Virus record (IMG/VR): IMGVR_UViG_3300041955_000238
Coordinates: 1 to 25,586 of that record
Origin: a virus
DNA length: 25,586 nt
Strand: one strand, 5' to 3'
The notes below the pieces were generated by a model. The model saw nothing but the letters and a program-made list of their open reading frames with translations. It had not been told where the DNA came from and did no database searches. Numbering within the stretch: position 1 is the first letter of the stretch; each line of letters begins with the position of its first letter. The translations under genes and the position numbers were made by a program. Shown one piece after another: positions 1 through 5,752 of the stretch.

Positions 1-78
1 GGCGGCGTAGGCGGCGTAGGCGGCGTAGGCGGCGGCGTGGGCGGCGTGGGCGGCGTTGGCGGCGGCGTGGGCGGCGTA
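1..78 (-). repeat. GGCGGCGTA-type tandem repeat coding for Ala-Ala-(Tyr/His/Asn)
   Basis: The plus strand shows eight units of nine or twelve bases (GGCGGCGTA, GGCGGCGTG, GGCGGCGTT and the longer GGCGGCGGCGTG). On the minus strand they read as two or three alanines followed by Tyr, His or Asn, in the frame of the leftward gene. The unit length keeps the frame, so the tract can grow or shrink without breaking the gene. It runs off the left edge, so its full size is unknown. Confidence 0.9.
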
Positions 79-480
79 GTCCCTATTTTTGCTTGATAGC
101 CAATTATCTGCCCACTCGTTCCACTCTTTGTTTTTGTACACAGCTTTGGCGCAGAGGATGGCAAACGCCACTTTTTGGGTTATGGTGATGGTGGGCAAAG
201 GGATTTGTTTGATGGTTGTGAGCGAGCGGCAACCACATTTGAGTTGGCCGTAGTCGCGCTTGCCGATTTCACCTTCTGCTTCCCATAATTGGGGGTTGCG
301 GAAGTCTGCGCCGATTGGATTGAGGAGGACGGCGAGGAGAGGGTGCTCGTAAGCGTGAATCCATCCGTCGGTGCAGAGTGGTTGCGTGTCTTTTCCAGTC
401 GCGGCGTGGGTGACGCCTTCGCCCCATTGAGTGTTGTTGAAGGTGCGCGAGTTTTCGTCGGTGAGTTTGTAGAGTTCCAT
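1..480 (-). CDS. Phage alanine-repeat protein, 3' end cut by window edge
   Basis: Leftward gene of unknown function; 160 codons are visible and no stop is reached. The start is the ATG at 480-478, with AAAGGA eight bases upstream. The N-terminus begins MELYKLTDENSRTFNNTQWG and is followed by GEGVTHAATGK, DGWIHAYEHPLLAVLLNPI and LWEAEGEIGK. From memory these match a family of small phage proteins that start with LYKLTDE and end in a long Ala-Tyr repeat. From about residue 134 the chain becomes DYAAHAAANAAHAAHAAAY and continues as YAA units to the edge. It is the last visible gene of the leftward group, six bases after its neighbour. Probably an accessory protein; the function is unknown. Confidence 0.8.
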   Translation of the reverse strand, partial: MELYKLTDENSRTFNNTQWGEGVTHAATGKDTQPLCTDGWIHAYEHPLLAVLLNPIGADFRNPQLWEAEGEIGKRDYGQLKCGCRSLTTIKQIPLPTITITQKVAFAILCAKAVYKNKEWNEWADNWLSSKNRDYAAHAAANAAHAAHAAAYAAYAAYAA

Positions 481-485
481 TGTAG

Positions 486-710
486 TCATCCTTTCACGGA
501 ATAGCTGTCTTTTGATACGGCGCGTTGGTAGGCGCGCGTCAGCGTGACAAGGCCGCCGATGTACCATTCGTAGGCGGTGCGGTTTGTGACGATGGAGGTG
601 GACTGGACGCGGGCGCGGAGATAGCGGAAGACGCGTTGGGGCATGTTATCGTCTTCGTGCGCTTCGAGCCATGCAAGCGTGCGTTCGGTGAAGGTTGGGG
701 GTCCGGGCAT
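486..710 (-). CDS. Small hypothetical phage protein (74 aa)
   Basis: Leftward gene, not recognised. The start ATG at 710-708 was chosen because GAGGAG lies eight bases upstream; a longer in-frame reading to 842 has no comparable ribosome-binding site. The protein starts MPGPPTFTERTLAWLEAHED and continues with VFRYLRARVQSTS and NRTAYEWYIGGLVTLTRAYQ, which suggests a small soluble mostly helical protein. It ends five bases before the start of the next leftward gene, which implies cotranscription and coupled translation. No catalytic or metal-binding motif is visible. Confidence 0.7.
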   Translation of the reverse strand: MPGPPTFTERTLAWLEAHEDDNMPQRVFRYLRARVQSTSIVTNRTAYEWYIGGLVTLTRAYQRAVSKDSYSVKG

Positions 711-748
711 GGTTGGTGCTCCTCGTGAGGGTGATCGTGAGAGATGCA

Positions 749-862
749 TTAGCGAGCGGGTGCGGTGCATTCGGGCAAGCCATCGGGACATGGGTGTACG
801 TGGCGGCCACAGTTGGGGACGAATGCAAGCAGTAAGCAGCAAGCGAACAATAGGTGTTTCAT
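749..862 (-). CDS. Very small exported or membrane peptide (37 aa)
   Basis: Leftward gene with ATG at 862-860 and stop TAA at 751-749, preceded by AAAGGA nine bases upstream. It reads MKHLLFACCLLLAFVPNCGR and then HVHPCPDGLPECTAPAR. The basic start and hydrophobic core look like a Sec signal peptide or a single membrane anchor, followed by a short Cys- and Pro-rich tail. The VPNC site does not fit a good lipobox, so a lipoprotein is only possible. It is the first gene of the leftward group, about 85 bases from a good promoter. Small size limits confidence. Confidence 0.5.
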   Translation of the reverse strand: MKHLLFACCLLLAFVPNCGRHVHPCPDGLPECTAPAR

Positions 863-948
863 CGTCGTCGTCCTTTCGTCGTTTAGGTTGTCGTGGGAAT
901 CGTCGTGGTGGGGAGAGTCGTCGTGCCTATCTCTATCTTACTAATACA

Positions 949-977
949 ATCATAACAGATTGCAAGCGACTTAGCAA
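949..977 (-). promoter_or_regulatory. Leftward sigma70-type promoter
   Basis: On the minus strand TTGCTA (977-972, four of six consensus bases) is followed after exactly 17 bases by TATGAT (954-949, five of six). It points at the three leftward genes, and its -35 side faces the box array at 1011-1098. Transcription would start near 942, giving a leader of about 80 bases. Confidence 0.7.
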
Positions 978-1004
978 GAGGATAAGTTGGATTTAGCGAA
1001 TAAT

Positions 1005-1098
1005 GTCTAGTGAGACTATAGGGTTAATTCCAGTCTCACGATTGAGTCTCACGCTGAGACTCAAGAGTGATACTAGGAATGATACTGGGCTTGAGACT
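1005..1098. promoter_or_regulatory. Operator-like array of seven TGAGACT/AGTCTCA boxes
   Basis: Five exact boxes are seen: TGAGACT at 1011, 1055 and 1092, and its complement AGTCTCA at 1032 and 1045. Two variants, TGATACT, lie at 1068 and 1080. Start-to-start distances are mostly 12-13 bases (1032 to 1045, 1055 to 1068, 1068 to 1080, 1080 to 1092), close to a helical turn. Boxes 1010-1017 and 1032-1039 form an 8-bp inverted pair, and a GTCT/AGAC pair spans 1005-1016. The array sits between the two divergent promoters, as expected for a phage operator region; a replication iteron array is the alternative. The binding protein is not shown; the next gene (1222) is a candidate. Confidence 0.75.
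1042..1064. repeat. Perfect 10-bp inverted repeat with CGC centre
   Basis: The arms TTGAGTCTCA (1042-1051) and TGAGACTCAA (1055-1064) are exact reverse complements around the three bases CGC. This is the densest site of the box array and the best candidate for high-affinity dimer binding. There is no following T-run, so it is not an intrinsic terminator. Confidence 0.9.
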
Positions 1099-1138
1099 AG
1101 AGCGAAGGAAAAGCGAACAAAATAGTTCAATTTTTCTC

Positions 1139-1167
1139 TTGACATGTAAACATGATAGGCGCATACT
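1139..1167 (+). promoter_or_regulatory. Rightward sigma70-type promoter
   Basis: A perfect -35 TTGACA (1139-1144) is followed after 17 bases by CATACT (1162-1167, four of six). The start would fall near 1174, giving a leader of about 48 bases before the gene at 1222. The nearest box of the array ends about 40 bases upstream of the -35. Confidence 0.7.
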
Positions 1168-1189
1168 TGAACTGTAAGATGAAAGATAG

Positions 1190-1207
1190 GGTAGTGACCT
1201 ACCACTA
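1190..1207 (+). promoter_or_regulatory. Competing small hairpins in the leader of the 1222 gene
   Basis: GGTAG (1190-1194) pairs with CTACC (1199-1203) around TGAC, and TAGTG (1192-1196) can instead pair with CACTA (1203-1207). The second fold reaches the first base of the AGGAG ribosome-binding site (1207-1211). The stems are only five base pairs, so control of translation is a guess. Confidence 0.35.
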
Positions 1208-1221
1208 GGAGAATAAAACAA

Positions 1222-2025
1222 ATGGCAAAGCGAAACGAAAAAACGACAGGCAGCACAGCAGCAGAGAAACTACAAAAGACAGTCGCGAAAACTTGGATGG
1301 AGTCACTTTCCAATGTGTTGACCGATGTGGCGAAGTCAGCGCACAAGATAGTGACCGAATCGACTGGGCGCATCCTTCATGCGCTGGAACAGAACGCACA
1401 CAACTGGTACACGGTTGGAAGTGAACTGTTGACCATTGCGAAGTCAACGAATGAGCGACAGTTCTCACGGCTGATTAACGAAGTGTTCAGTCGGTTTGGA
1501 TTGAGCAAGCCAACGGCATACCGATGGATGGGCAATGTTGAAGTGCTGGCGACGGCCTTGCCGTATGCCCCTGCACGCGATGCCTTGCTTACCGTATTCA
1601 ATGGGCAGGGAATTGTGGTACGAAAGGATGGTGCCGCCAGCATCAATGGCGCAATTGCTGGTGCGTTTAAGAAGCATCCCGTTCCAGTCACTGGTACTTA
1701 CAGTGAGTGCATGGACTGGGCGCGGGAAGTGCAGGTGATCGCTGAGAAAGCGGAAAACTCCACCAAGGCTAGTGTGGAGGAGTTTTTCAAAGCGATCAAT
1801 GCCCGGTTTGCCAAACTGCTCAGCAAACGGTACGACCTCGCAGTTGAGTGTGTAGTGATTGCGTACCGCGCAATCGAAGTGAAGTCTGAACCGTTAGCGG
1901 CCGCATGCTTTGAGGCTATCGAAGATAGCAGCATCGCACCTGCGACCGCTGGGAAGAACGCACTCGCGGCACTCAAGAGAGCACAGCAAGGCAGCAACGT
2001 TGCCGACACTGCAAACGTTGCCTAG
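1222..2025 (+). CDS. Helix-turn-helix-like phage protein next to the control region (267 aa)
   Basis: Not assigned to a named family. The start ATG has AGGAG ten bases upstream. Residues 1-60 are basic and helical. Residues about 85-103 (INEVFSRFGLSKPTAYRWM) look like a helix-turn-helix, with SKPTAYRWM as a typical recognition helix. The rest is alanine-rich and helical, with no enzyme motif. The gene is monocistronic: it has its own TTGACA promoter and an intrinsic terminator 22 bases after its stop. Its place beside the TGAGACT array suggests a DNA-binding regulator or replication-initiation protein acting on those boxes; this is inference. Confidence 0.65.
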   Translation: MAKRNEKTTGSTAAEKLQKTVAKTWMESLSNVLTDVAKSAHKIVTESTGRILHALEQNAHNWYTVGSELLTIAKSTNERQFSRLINEVFSRFGLSKPTAYRWMGNVEVLATALPYAPARDALLTVFNGQGIVVRKDGAASINGAIAGAFKKHPVPVTGTYSECMDWAREVQVIAEKAENSTKASVEEFFKAINARFAKLLSKRYDLAVECVVIAYRAIEVKSEPLAAACFEAIEDSSIAPATAGKNALAALKRAQQGSNVADTANVA

Positions 2026-2047
2026 CAACAGCACGTGCAAGGACTGA

Positions 2048-2073
2048 CCCCAGCTTAACCGCTGGGGTTTTTT
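2048..2073 (+). terminator. Rho-independent terminator
   Basis: CCCCAGC (2048-2054) pairs perfectly with GCTGGGG (2061-2067) around the loop TTAACC and is followed by six T residues (2068-2073). It ends the transcript of the gene at 1222 and separates it from the packaging genes. Confidence 0.95.
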
Positions 2074-2090
2074 AGTACCTAAAAACGGCA

Positions 2091-2099
2091 TGGTAGAAT
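2091..2099 (+). promoter_or_regulatory. Extended -10 promoter, probable leaderless start
   Basis: TGG followed by TAGAAT (2094-2099) matches the extended -10 form TGnTATAAT in eight of nine positions. A transcript starting about seven bases after the -10 would begin at or next to the GTG at 2106. No convincing -35 is visible. Confidence 0.6.
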
Positions 2100-2105
2100 T
2101 GAATT

Positions 2106-2567
2106 GTGGGCATCAATCAAACGGAATCAAGCGAAAATCAAACGGCGCAAGGCAGGCGAGGTGGAGCAAGGCAAGGTGCGGGGCGCAAGCGGATGAACTA
2201 TGATGCGCGGACGCTGAGCGCTAGGTTTGCGGGGTATACGCCCATGCACGCGGGAGTTATCTTGTCGCAATGCTGTGACGAGCGCAAGGTTTGGACGCGC
2301 ATACTCACGAGCGAAGATGATCGATGCGTGCTAGCGGCGATGCAGTTTTTAGTGTCAATGCGCGATGGCAGACCAGCGCAACAAATCAATCTGACATCAT
2401 TCAATCTGAGTGTGAGCGCTGAGGATATTGCGAGCGCACGTGCTATTGTGCGAGAGTTGCGTGGTGAGCATTCGCCTGTTGTTCTCCCACGAAGGGAAAG
2501 CGAAAGCCAGAGCGAAGAAATGGCGAAAGCTCCGCTTATGCTTTCGGGCGACGAGGGGGGGAAATAA
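2106..2567 (+). CDS. Small-terminase-like DNA-binding protein (153 aa)
   Basis: Residues 18-28 (RGGARQGAGRK) match the N-terminal glycine/basic motif common to phage small-terminase and related packaging proteins. The following part (SARFAGYTPMHAGVILSQCC, then RILTSEDDRCVLAAMQFLVS) is helical. Together with a large terminase 1.5 kb downstream, this makes TerS the best guess: it would recognise packaging DNA and pass it to TerL. The start is GTG at 2106, six bases after a -10 box and with no ribosome-binding site. A later ATG (2193) would remove the conserved motif, so the leaderless GTG is preferred. The C-terminus is polar and probably disordered. Confidence 0.55.
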   Translation: MGINQTESSENQTAQGRRGGARQGAGRKRMNYDARTLSARFAGYTPMHAGVILSQCCDERKVWTRILTSEDDRCVLAAMQFLVSMRDGRPAQQINLTSFNLSVSAEDIASARAIVRELRGEHSPVVLPRRESESQSEEMAKAPLMLSGDEGGK

Positions 2568-2674
2568 CATTACCATACCCATACAAGACCCAACAGTGCC
2601 CAAAATCAATAGTTTACAGGGAATTGAGATCATGCTCACAGGCGATACCAATCCATTGCGGTGCCCGGCGATAG

Positions 2675-2680
2675 TACAAT
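2675..2680 (+). promoter_or_regulatory. -10 box directly before the SprT-like gene
   Basis: TACAAT (2675-2680) lies six bases before the ATG at 2687, so a transcript would start at or beside the start codon. The 119 bases between 2568 and 2686 hold no credible gene and no clear ribosome-binding site. No good -35 is seen. The spacing copies that of the 2106 gene. Confidence 0.45.
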
Positions 2681-2686
2681 CGGTCC

Positions 2687-2980
2687 ATGAACCTCGACCG
2701 CACCTACGCCCGATACAACCGCCTGTACTTCCGCAACTCGTTACCACGCAACACGATAGTCAAATTCGGCCGCCTAAGCGATTGCATCGCGGAGGTGACG
2801 TGGGCCGAGCCGCCCATCATAGTGATTCACAAGCGGTTCCGGCCGTGGAAGAAGCTGGTGCTGTTCTCCCTGCTGCACGAGATGGCACATTTGGGCAGCG
2901 AGGACTTCGGGCATGGGCAGGCGTGGCAGCGGGAGATGATGCGGCTGGCGCGCGCGGGTGCATTCGCCACACTTTGGTGA
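2687..2980 (+). CDS. SprT-like zinc metalloprotease domain protein (97 aa)
   Basis: A minimal SprT/Spartan-type domain. YARYNRLYFRNSLP (residues 7-20) is the typical start of the fold. LLHEMAHL contains the HExxH motif (residues 64-68, two zinc-binding histidines and the catalytic Glu65). FGHGQAWQREM supplies His76 as the likely third ligand. Family members cut proteins bound or crosslinked to DNA. Its position between TerS-like and TerL genes suggests a role in clearing or processing DNA-bound proteins during packaging, but that is inference. There is no ribosome-binding site; a -10 box six bases upstream points to a leaderless message. It is complete for the catalytic core and lacks the zinc ribbon found in cellular SprT. 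Confidence 0.75.
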   Translation: MNLDRTYARYNRLYFRNSLPRNTIVKFGRLSDCIAEVTWAEPPIIVIHKRFRPWKKLVLFSLLHEMAHLGSEDFGHGQAWQREMMRLARAGAFATLW

Positions 2981-2997
2981 TCGCAAGGGCGATCACC
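2976..2997 (+). terminator. Perfect 9-bp hairpin over the stop codon (terminator-like, no T-run)
   Basis: GGTGATCGC (2976-2984) and GCGATCACC (2989-2997) are exact complements around AAGG. The left arm contains the TGA stop of the SprT-like gene. It could protect or end the upstream RNA, but without a T-run it may equally be an operator for the adjoining promoter. Confidence 0.5.
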
Positions 2998-3011
2998 TAG
3001 ATATAATCTAG
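2997..3011 (+). promoter_or_regulatory. TATAAT promoter box inside a CTAGAT palindrome
   Basis: CTAGAT (2997-3002) and ATCTAG (3006-3011) are perfect inverted arms around ATA. A consensus TATAAT (3002-3007) lies inside the palindrome. A start near 3014 would give a short leader with AAAGGAG (3017-3023) before the ATG at 3031. No -35 is evident. A dimeric repressor bound here would cover the promoter. Confidence 0.55.
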
Positions 3012-3030
3012 GCTCTAAAGGAGTTACGCG

Positions 3031-3306
3031 ATGCTAAGTTGGGACGATTTCGACAACCGAACGACCAAAATCATTTGCGACAGTTGCCACAAGGAGATCA
3101 CCGACGCTGCCAAGCGCTATCTCAAGCGTGAGGGCATTCCACAACGTCAGCGTGATCTGTGGGAATTGCAGAGTCAACACACCATCAAACTATTCGGTAA
3201 AGTGTTTGTAGTCATGAACTTCAACAAAGGAGATTCACATGTCTGGTTCCGAAACATTGTCAAATACCTACGATCTGGGTTCTCTCAAGTTCTGGGCGCT
3301 CGGTGA
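3031..3306 (+). CDS. Small hypothetical protein with one CxxC pair (91 aa)
   Basis: Not recognised. The start ATG has AAAGGAG seven bases upstream. Residues 14-21 (KIICDSCHKE) carry one CxxC pair; the middle is charged and likely helical, and a hydrophobic strand (IKLFGKVFVVMNFN) follows. The last 22 codons overlap the start of the co-chaperonin gene by 68 bases, a long overlap for this phage, so the C-terminus may be dispensable. It directly precedes the GroES-like gene, probably on the same transcript, so a related role is possible but not shown. Confidence 0.65.
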   Translation: MLSWDDFDNRTTKIICDSCHKEITDAAKRYLKREGIPQRQRDLWELQSQHTIKLFGKVFVVMNFNKGDSHVWFRNIVKYLRSGFSQVLGAR

Positions 3307-3763
3307 TCGCGTTCTGATCGAGGAAGATCAATTCAAGACCGGCTACGAATGTCCAGTCTGCGACGGCGCGCAGAAGGTGCCGTGCGAGGCTTGCGGTGGT
3401 ACAGGCCGAAGTGCTAGAGTAAAAGCAGCCCGATGTGCCACCTGTGCCGGGGAAGGCTCTACAGTGTGCCCAGAATGCGCGGGAAAGGGTGGTCTGCTGA
3501 TTGCCCCGGACACCGCCCAGCGCCGTCCCACCACTGGCTGTGTGGTCAGCATAGGCCCAGAATGCAAGACGCTCAAGGTCGGGGACAACGTACTCTATTC
3601 AAACTTCGCGGGTTACGACCTTCAACTCGACCGCGCCGGGCGCAAAGTGGTGCTCCGTATCCTCCACGAACCCGAAATCCTGTGCGCGATGGATGGCCAC
3701 CTCGACCTACGCTCTCTCCGCCACCAGTCCCAGATCGCGGAGTTCGGAGGCACTCATGGCTAA
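3239..3763 (+). CDS. Chimeric co-chaperonin: GroES (Cpn10) fold with a DnaJ-type zinc-finger domain in the mobile loop (174 aa)
   Basis: Residues 17-33 (KFWALGDRVLIEEDQFK) match the first GroES strand region, with its hallmark DRVLI. The chain then breaks into four DnaJ-type repeats: CPVCDGAQ (38-45), CEACGGTG (49-56), CATCAGEG (66-73) and CPECAGKG (77-84). Eight cysteines can bind two zinc ions as in DnaJ. GroES resumes at GGLLIAPDTA (84-93), TTGCVVSIGPE, VGDNVLYSNFAGYDLQLD and EPEILCAMD. The insert therefore sits at the tip of the mobile loop, and L86-L87-I88 could be the hydrophobic tripeptide that docks on GroEL. Cellular GroES is about 97 residues; the insert explains most of the extra length. 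AAAGGAG precedes the ATG by six bases. Probable role: capsid-protein folding with host GroEL, with added client binding through the zinc domain (inference). Confidence 0.85.
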   Translation: MSGSETLSNTYDLGSLKFWALGDRVLIEEDQFKTGYECPVCDGAQKVPCEACGGTGRSARVKAARCATCAGEGSTVCPECAGKGGLLIAPDTAQRRPTTGCVVSIGPECKTLKVGDNVLYSNFAGYDLQLDRAGRKVVLRILHEPEILCAMDGHLDLRSLRHQSQIAEFGGTHG

Positions 3764-4055
3764 CCCCATCATTCCACTCGATCCTGCGCAGCAAGGGCAG
3801 GTTTGGCAGTACGCCGCCCGTGAAGGCTACCCCTACCGCTGCCTCGTAGCGCTCGACATGTTTGCCAACACATTGACCGGTGGCTACTTATGCGAGACCA
3901 TCAGCTCCCGCTCCGCCCGTGCTGACCGCGCGGGCAAGTGGTGGGGCACCGCCATGTCATGGTTCCTTGACCTGTTCGAGTACGACCACGGCGCAAAGGC
4001 AATGGCGGCTGATGCGGAGAGAGCCACCTTCATTCAATCAATCGAGCACCAGTGA
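3756..4055 (+). CDS. Small hypothetical phage protein (99 aa)
   Basis: Not recognised. The ATG at 3756 was chosen because GGAGG ends five bases upstream and because it overlaps the co-chaperonin stop by only eight bases; an upstream in-frame start would lie deep inside that gene. The protein starts MANPIIPLDPAQQGQVWQYA and contains YRCLVALDMFANTL and GKWWGTAMSWFLDLFEYD, aromatic-rich and probably helical. No motif is recognised. It is translated with the co-chaperonin and precedes the large terminase. Confidence 0.7.
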   Translation: MANPIIPLDPAQQGQVWQYAAREGYPYRCLVALDMFANTLTGGYLCETISSRSARADRAGKWWGTAMSWFLDLFEYDHGAKAMAADAERATFIQSIEHQ

Positions 4056-4058
4056 CAA

Positions 4059-4089
4059 TATATATCTACTCTCTCTAGAGAGATATATA
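4059..4089 (+). promoter_or_regulatory. AT-rich interrupted palindrome before the terminase gene
   Basis: A perfect CTCTCT/AGAGAG palindrome (4071-4082) is flanked by TATATAT (4059-4065) and ATATATA (4083-4089); five bases (4066-4070) bulge on the left side only. It fills most of the 47-base gap between stop and start, just before the AGGAAG ribosome-binding site (4091-4096). It could be an operator, an RNA processing hairpin or a translational control element. There is no T-run. Confidence 0.5.
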
Positions 4090-4102
4090 CAGGAAGTAAC
4101 AA

Positions 4103-5752
4103 ATGCGTTGGACCCCCCTCGACATCCCGGTCAACCCAAGCCAAAAGGTGCTCAAACTCGTCTACCGCCTTAACGCCCTCGGCTCCCTCTACTTCTTCGA
4201 GAAGAACATCCTTGGCCGCGACCGCCTCTCCCCCACCTTTCACAAAGGCGTCCTCACCCGCCTCGAAGCCGACCGCCCACGCTATCTCCTTGAAGCACCA
4301 CGAGATCACTACAAAACCGTGATGGTGACCGAGGGCCGGAACATGTGGCGCTCCCTCCCCTTCAACGAGGCCGACGAAGCCGCCATGCGCGAACTAGGCT
4401 ACGACGACGCTTGGATCGCTTGGATGAAGCGCACCCACAACCCCAAACGCCGCACCCTCGTTGTTTCCGAAATCCTTGAAAACGCCATCAAGATCGGCTC
4501 CCGCATCGACTGGCACTACCGCGAGAACGCCGCCTTCAAGTTCACCTTCCCCGAAATCATCCCCGACAAGGACTGCATTTGGAACAACGAAACCAAAACC
4601 CACAAGTGCGGCCAGCGCGGTCCCCAAGGCGAAGGCACATACGACTACCTCGGCGTCGGCGGCGCTCTCCAATCCCGCCACTACCACGACGTTTATGAGG
4701 ACGACGTGGTGGGCAAAGAGGCCCTCGAATCCGAGCTGGTGATGGAAAAGACCCACAACTACCATCGCCTCCTGATCGGCGCATTCGAGTCCTACAAAGA
4801 CGCCTCATGGGTCGTGGTCAACAACCGGTGGTCGCCGAATGATCTCAGCGGCTGGATTCGCAAGAACCAGCCCGAGTTCTACATCGAGTCCCACTCCGCC
4901 CTTGGCGGCTGCTGCGCCGAACATCCTCCCGGCGTCCCCATCTTCCCAGAGGAGTTCTCCATCGAGACCCTCGCCGAGATCAGGCGCGTCCAAGGCCCCT
5001 ACTACTTCTCTCACCAGTACCTCAACCTCCCCGTCAACCCGGAGGAGTGCATCTTCAACAAGGACTGGATTCGCTTCTACAGTCCCGTCAAATCCCCTAC
5101 CATGAGCGACCGTCAATGGCTCCGCCACGATGTCCGCAACGGCGAGACGATCCATGACCTCGACCCCCGCACCCTTGTGCGCTCGATGGTAGTCGATCCC
5201 AACCACGCCGAAGAACACGGCCGCTGCCACCACGGCATCGTAGTCACCGGCTTTGATCCCGATACCGACCGCATCTACCTTCTCGACGTTTGGGCCAAGA
5301 GTTCGTCCTACGATGAACTCGTCCACAACATCTTCTGCATGGCCAAGCGCTGGGGCCTCCCCGAGTTCTGGCTGGAGACCAATGCCGCCCAGCGGTTGCT
5401 GCGGTATCCGGTCGAATACGTCAACAAGTCCGGCTTCACCTATGAAGGCCAACACGTCCAATACCGTCTCACCATCAAGGAGCTAAAAGCCGACCGTGGC
5501 GCTAATGCCAAGCGAGTCCGCATCGAGGCGCTCGAACCACTGTTCCGCGAGGGCCGGTTCTGGGTCCGCACCGACCAAGAGGAGTTCTTGGAGGAATACT
5601 ACAACTATCCCGGCGGCCGCACGGTCGATGTGCTCGACTGTCTCGGTTACGCCACCCAAACGTGGAATGCCATTCACGCCCGCCGCATCCTCGATCTGGT
5701 CCGCGAACGCAAAGAGAAATGGAAAGGCTATCACTCCACGATCAGGGCGTGA
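4103..5752 (+). CDS. terL: Terminase large subunit (549 aa)
   Basis: The DNA-packaging motor ATPase and nuclease. Residues 64-72 (EAPRDHYKT) are a degenerate Walker A of the terminase type. HDVYEDD (195-201) is Walker B with its acidic pair, and VVVNNRWSPND (237-247) fits the coupling motif. The C-terminal RNase H-like nuclease shows Asp365 in MVVDPNH, Glu425 in WLETNAAQ and Asp512 in VDVLDCLGY, the usual acidic triad. The length is normal for TerL. The ATG has AGGAAG upstream. An insert with CIWNNETKTHKCGQRG (158-173) between Walker A and B contains two Cys and one His; its role is unknown. It acts at the portal, with the TerS-like protein as likely partner. Confidence 0.93.
   Translation: MRWTPLDIPVNPSQKVLKLVYRLNALGSLYFFEKNILGRDRLSPTFHKGVLTRLEADRPRYLLEAPRDHYKTVMVTEGRNMWRSLPFNEADEAAMRELGYDDAWIAWMKRTHNPKRRTLVVSEILENAIKIGSRIDWHYRENAAFKFTFPEIIPDKDCIWNNETKTHKCGQRGPQGEGTYDYLGVGGALQSRHYHDVYEDDVVGKEALESELVMEKTHNYHRLLIGAFESYKDASWVVVNNRWSPNDLSGWIRKNQPEFYIESHSALGGCCAEHPPGVPIFPEEFSIETLAEIRRVQGPYYFSHQYLNLPVNPEECIFNKDWIRFYSPVKSPTMSDRQWLRHDVRNGETIHDLDPRTLVRSMVVDPNHAEEHGRCHHGIVVTGFDPDTDRIYLLDVWAKSSSYDELVHNIFCMAKRWGLPEFWLETNAAQRLLRYPVEYVNKSGFTYEGQHVQYRLTIKELKADRGANAKRVRIEALEPLFREGRFWVRTDQEEFLEEYYNYPGGRTVDVLDCLGYATQTWNAIHARRILDLVRERKEKWKGYHSTIRA

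Noticed and set aside
1-78. CRISPR-like or satellite interpretation of the left-edge repeat
   Set aside because: Units are nine or twelve bases with no spacers and are in the frame of the leftward gene, so it is a coding repeat.
863-1221. Possible small genes in the divergent intergenic region
   Set aside because: Open frames here are short, lack ribosome-binding sites and run through the promoters and box array; the region is regulatory.
2428-3000. 190-codon plus-strand frame across the TerS-SprT gap
   Set aside because: It overlaps the TerS-like end and the SprT-like gene in another frame, and the translation is low-quality Arg/Pro/Ala sequence; SprT has clear motifs in its own frame.
4805-5461. 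218-codon open frame on the minus strand inside terL
   Set aside because: It mirrors the large-terminase codons, has no ribosome-binding site or recognisable motif, and lies wholly within a confident gene.
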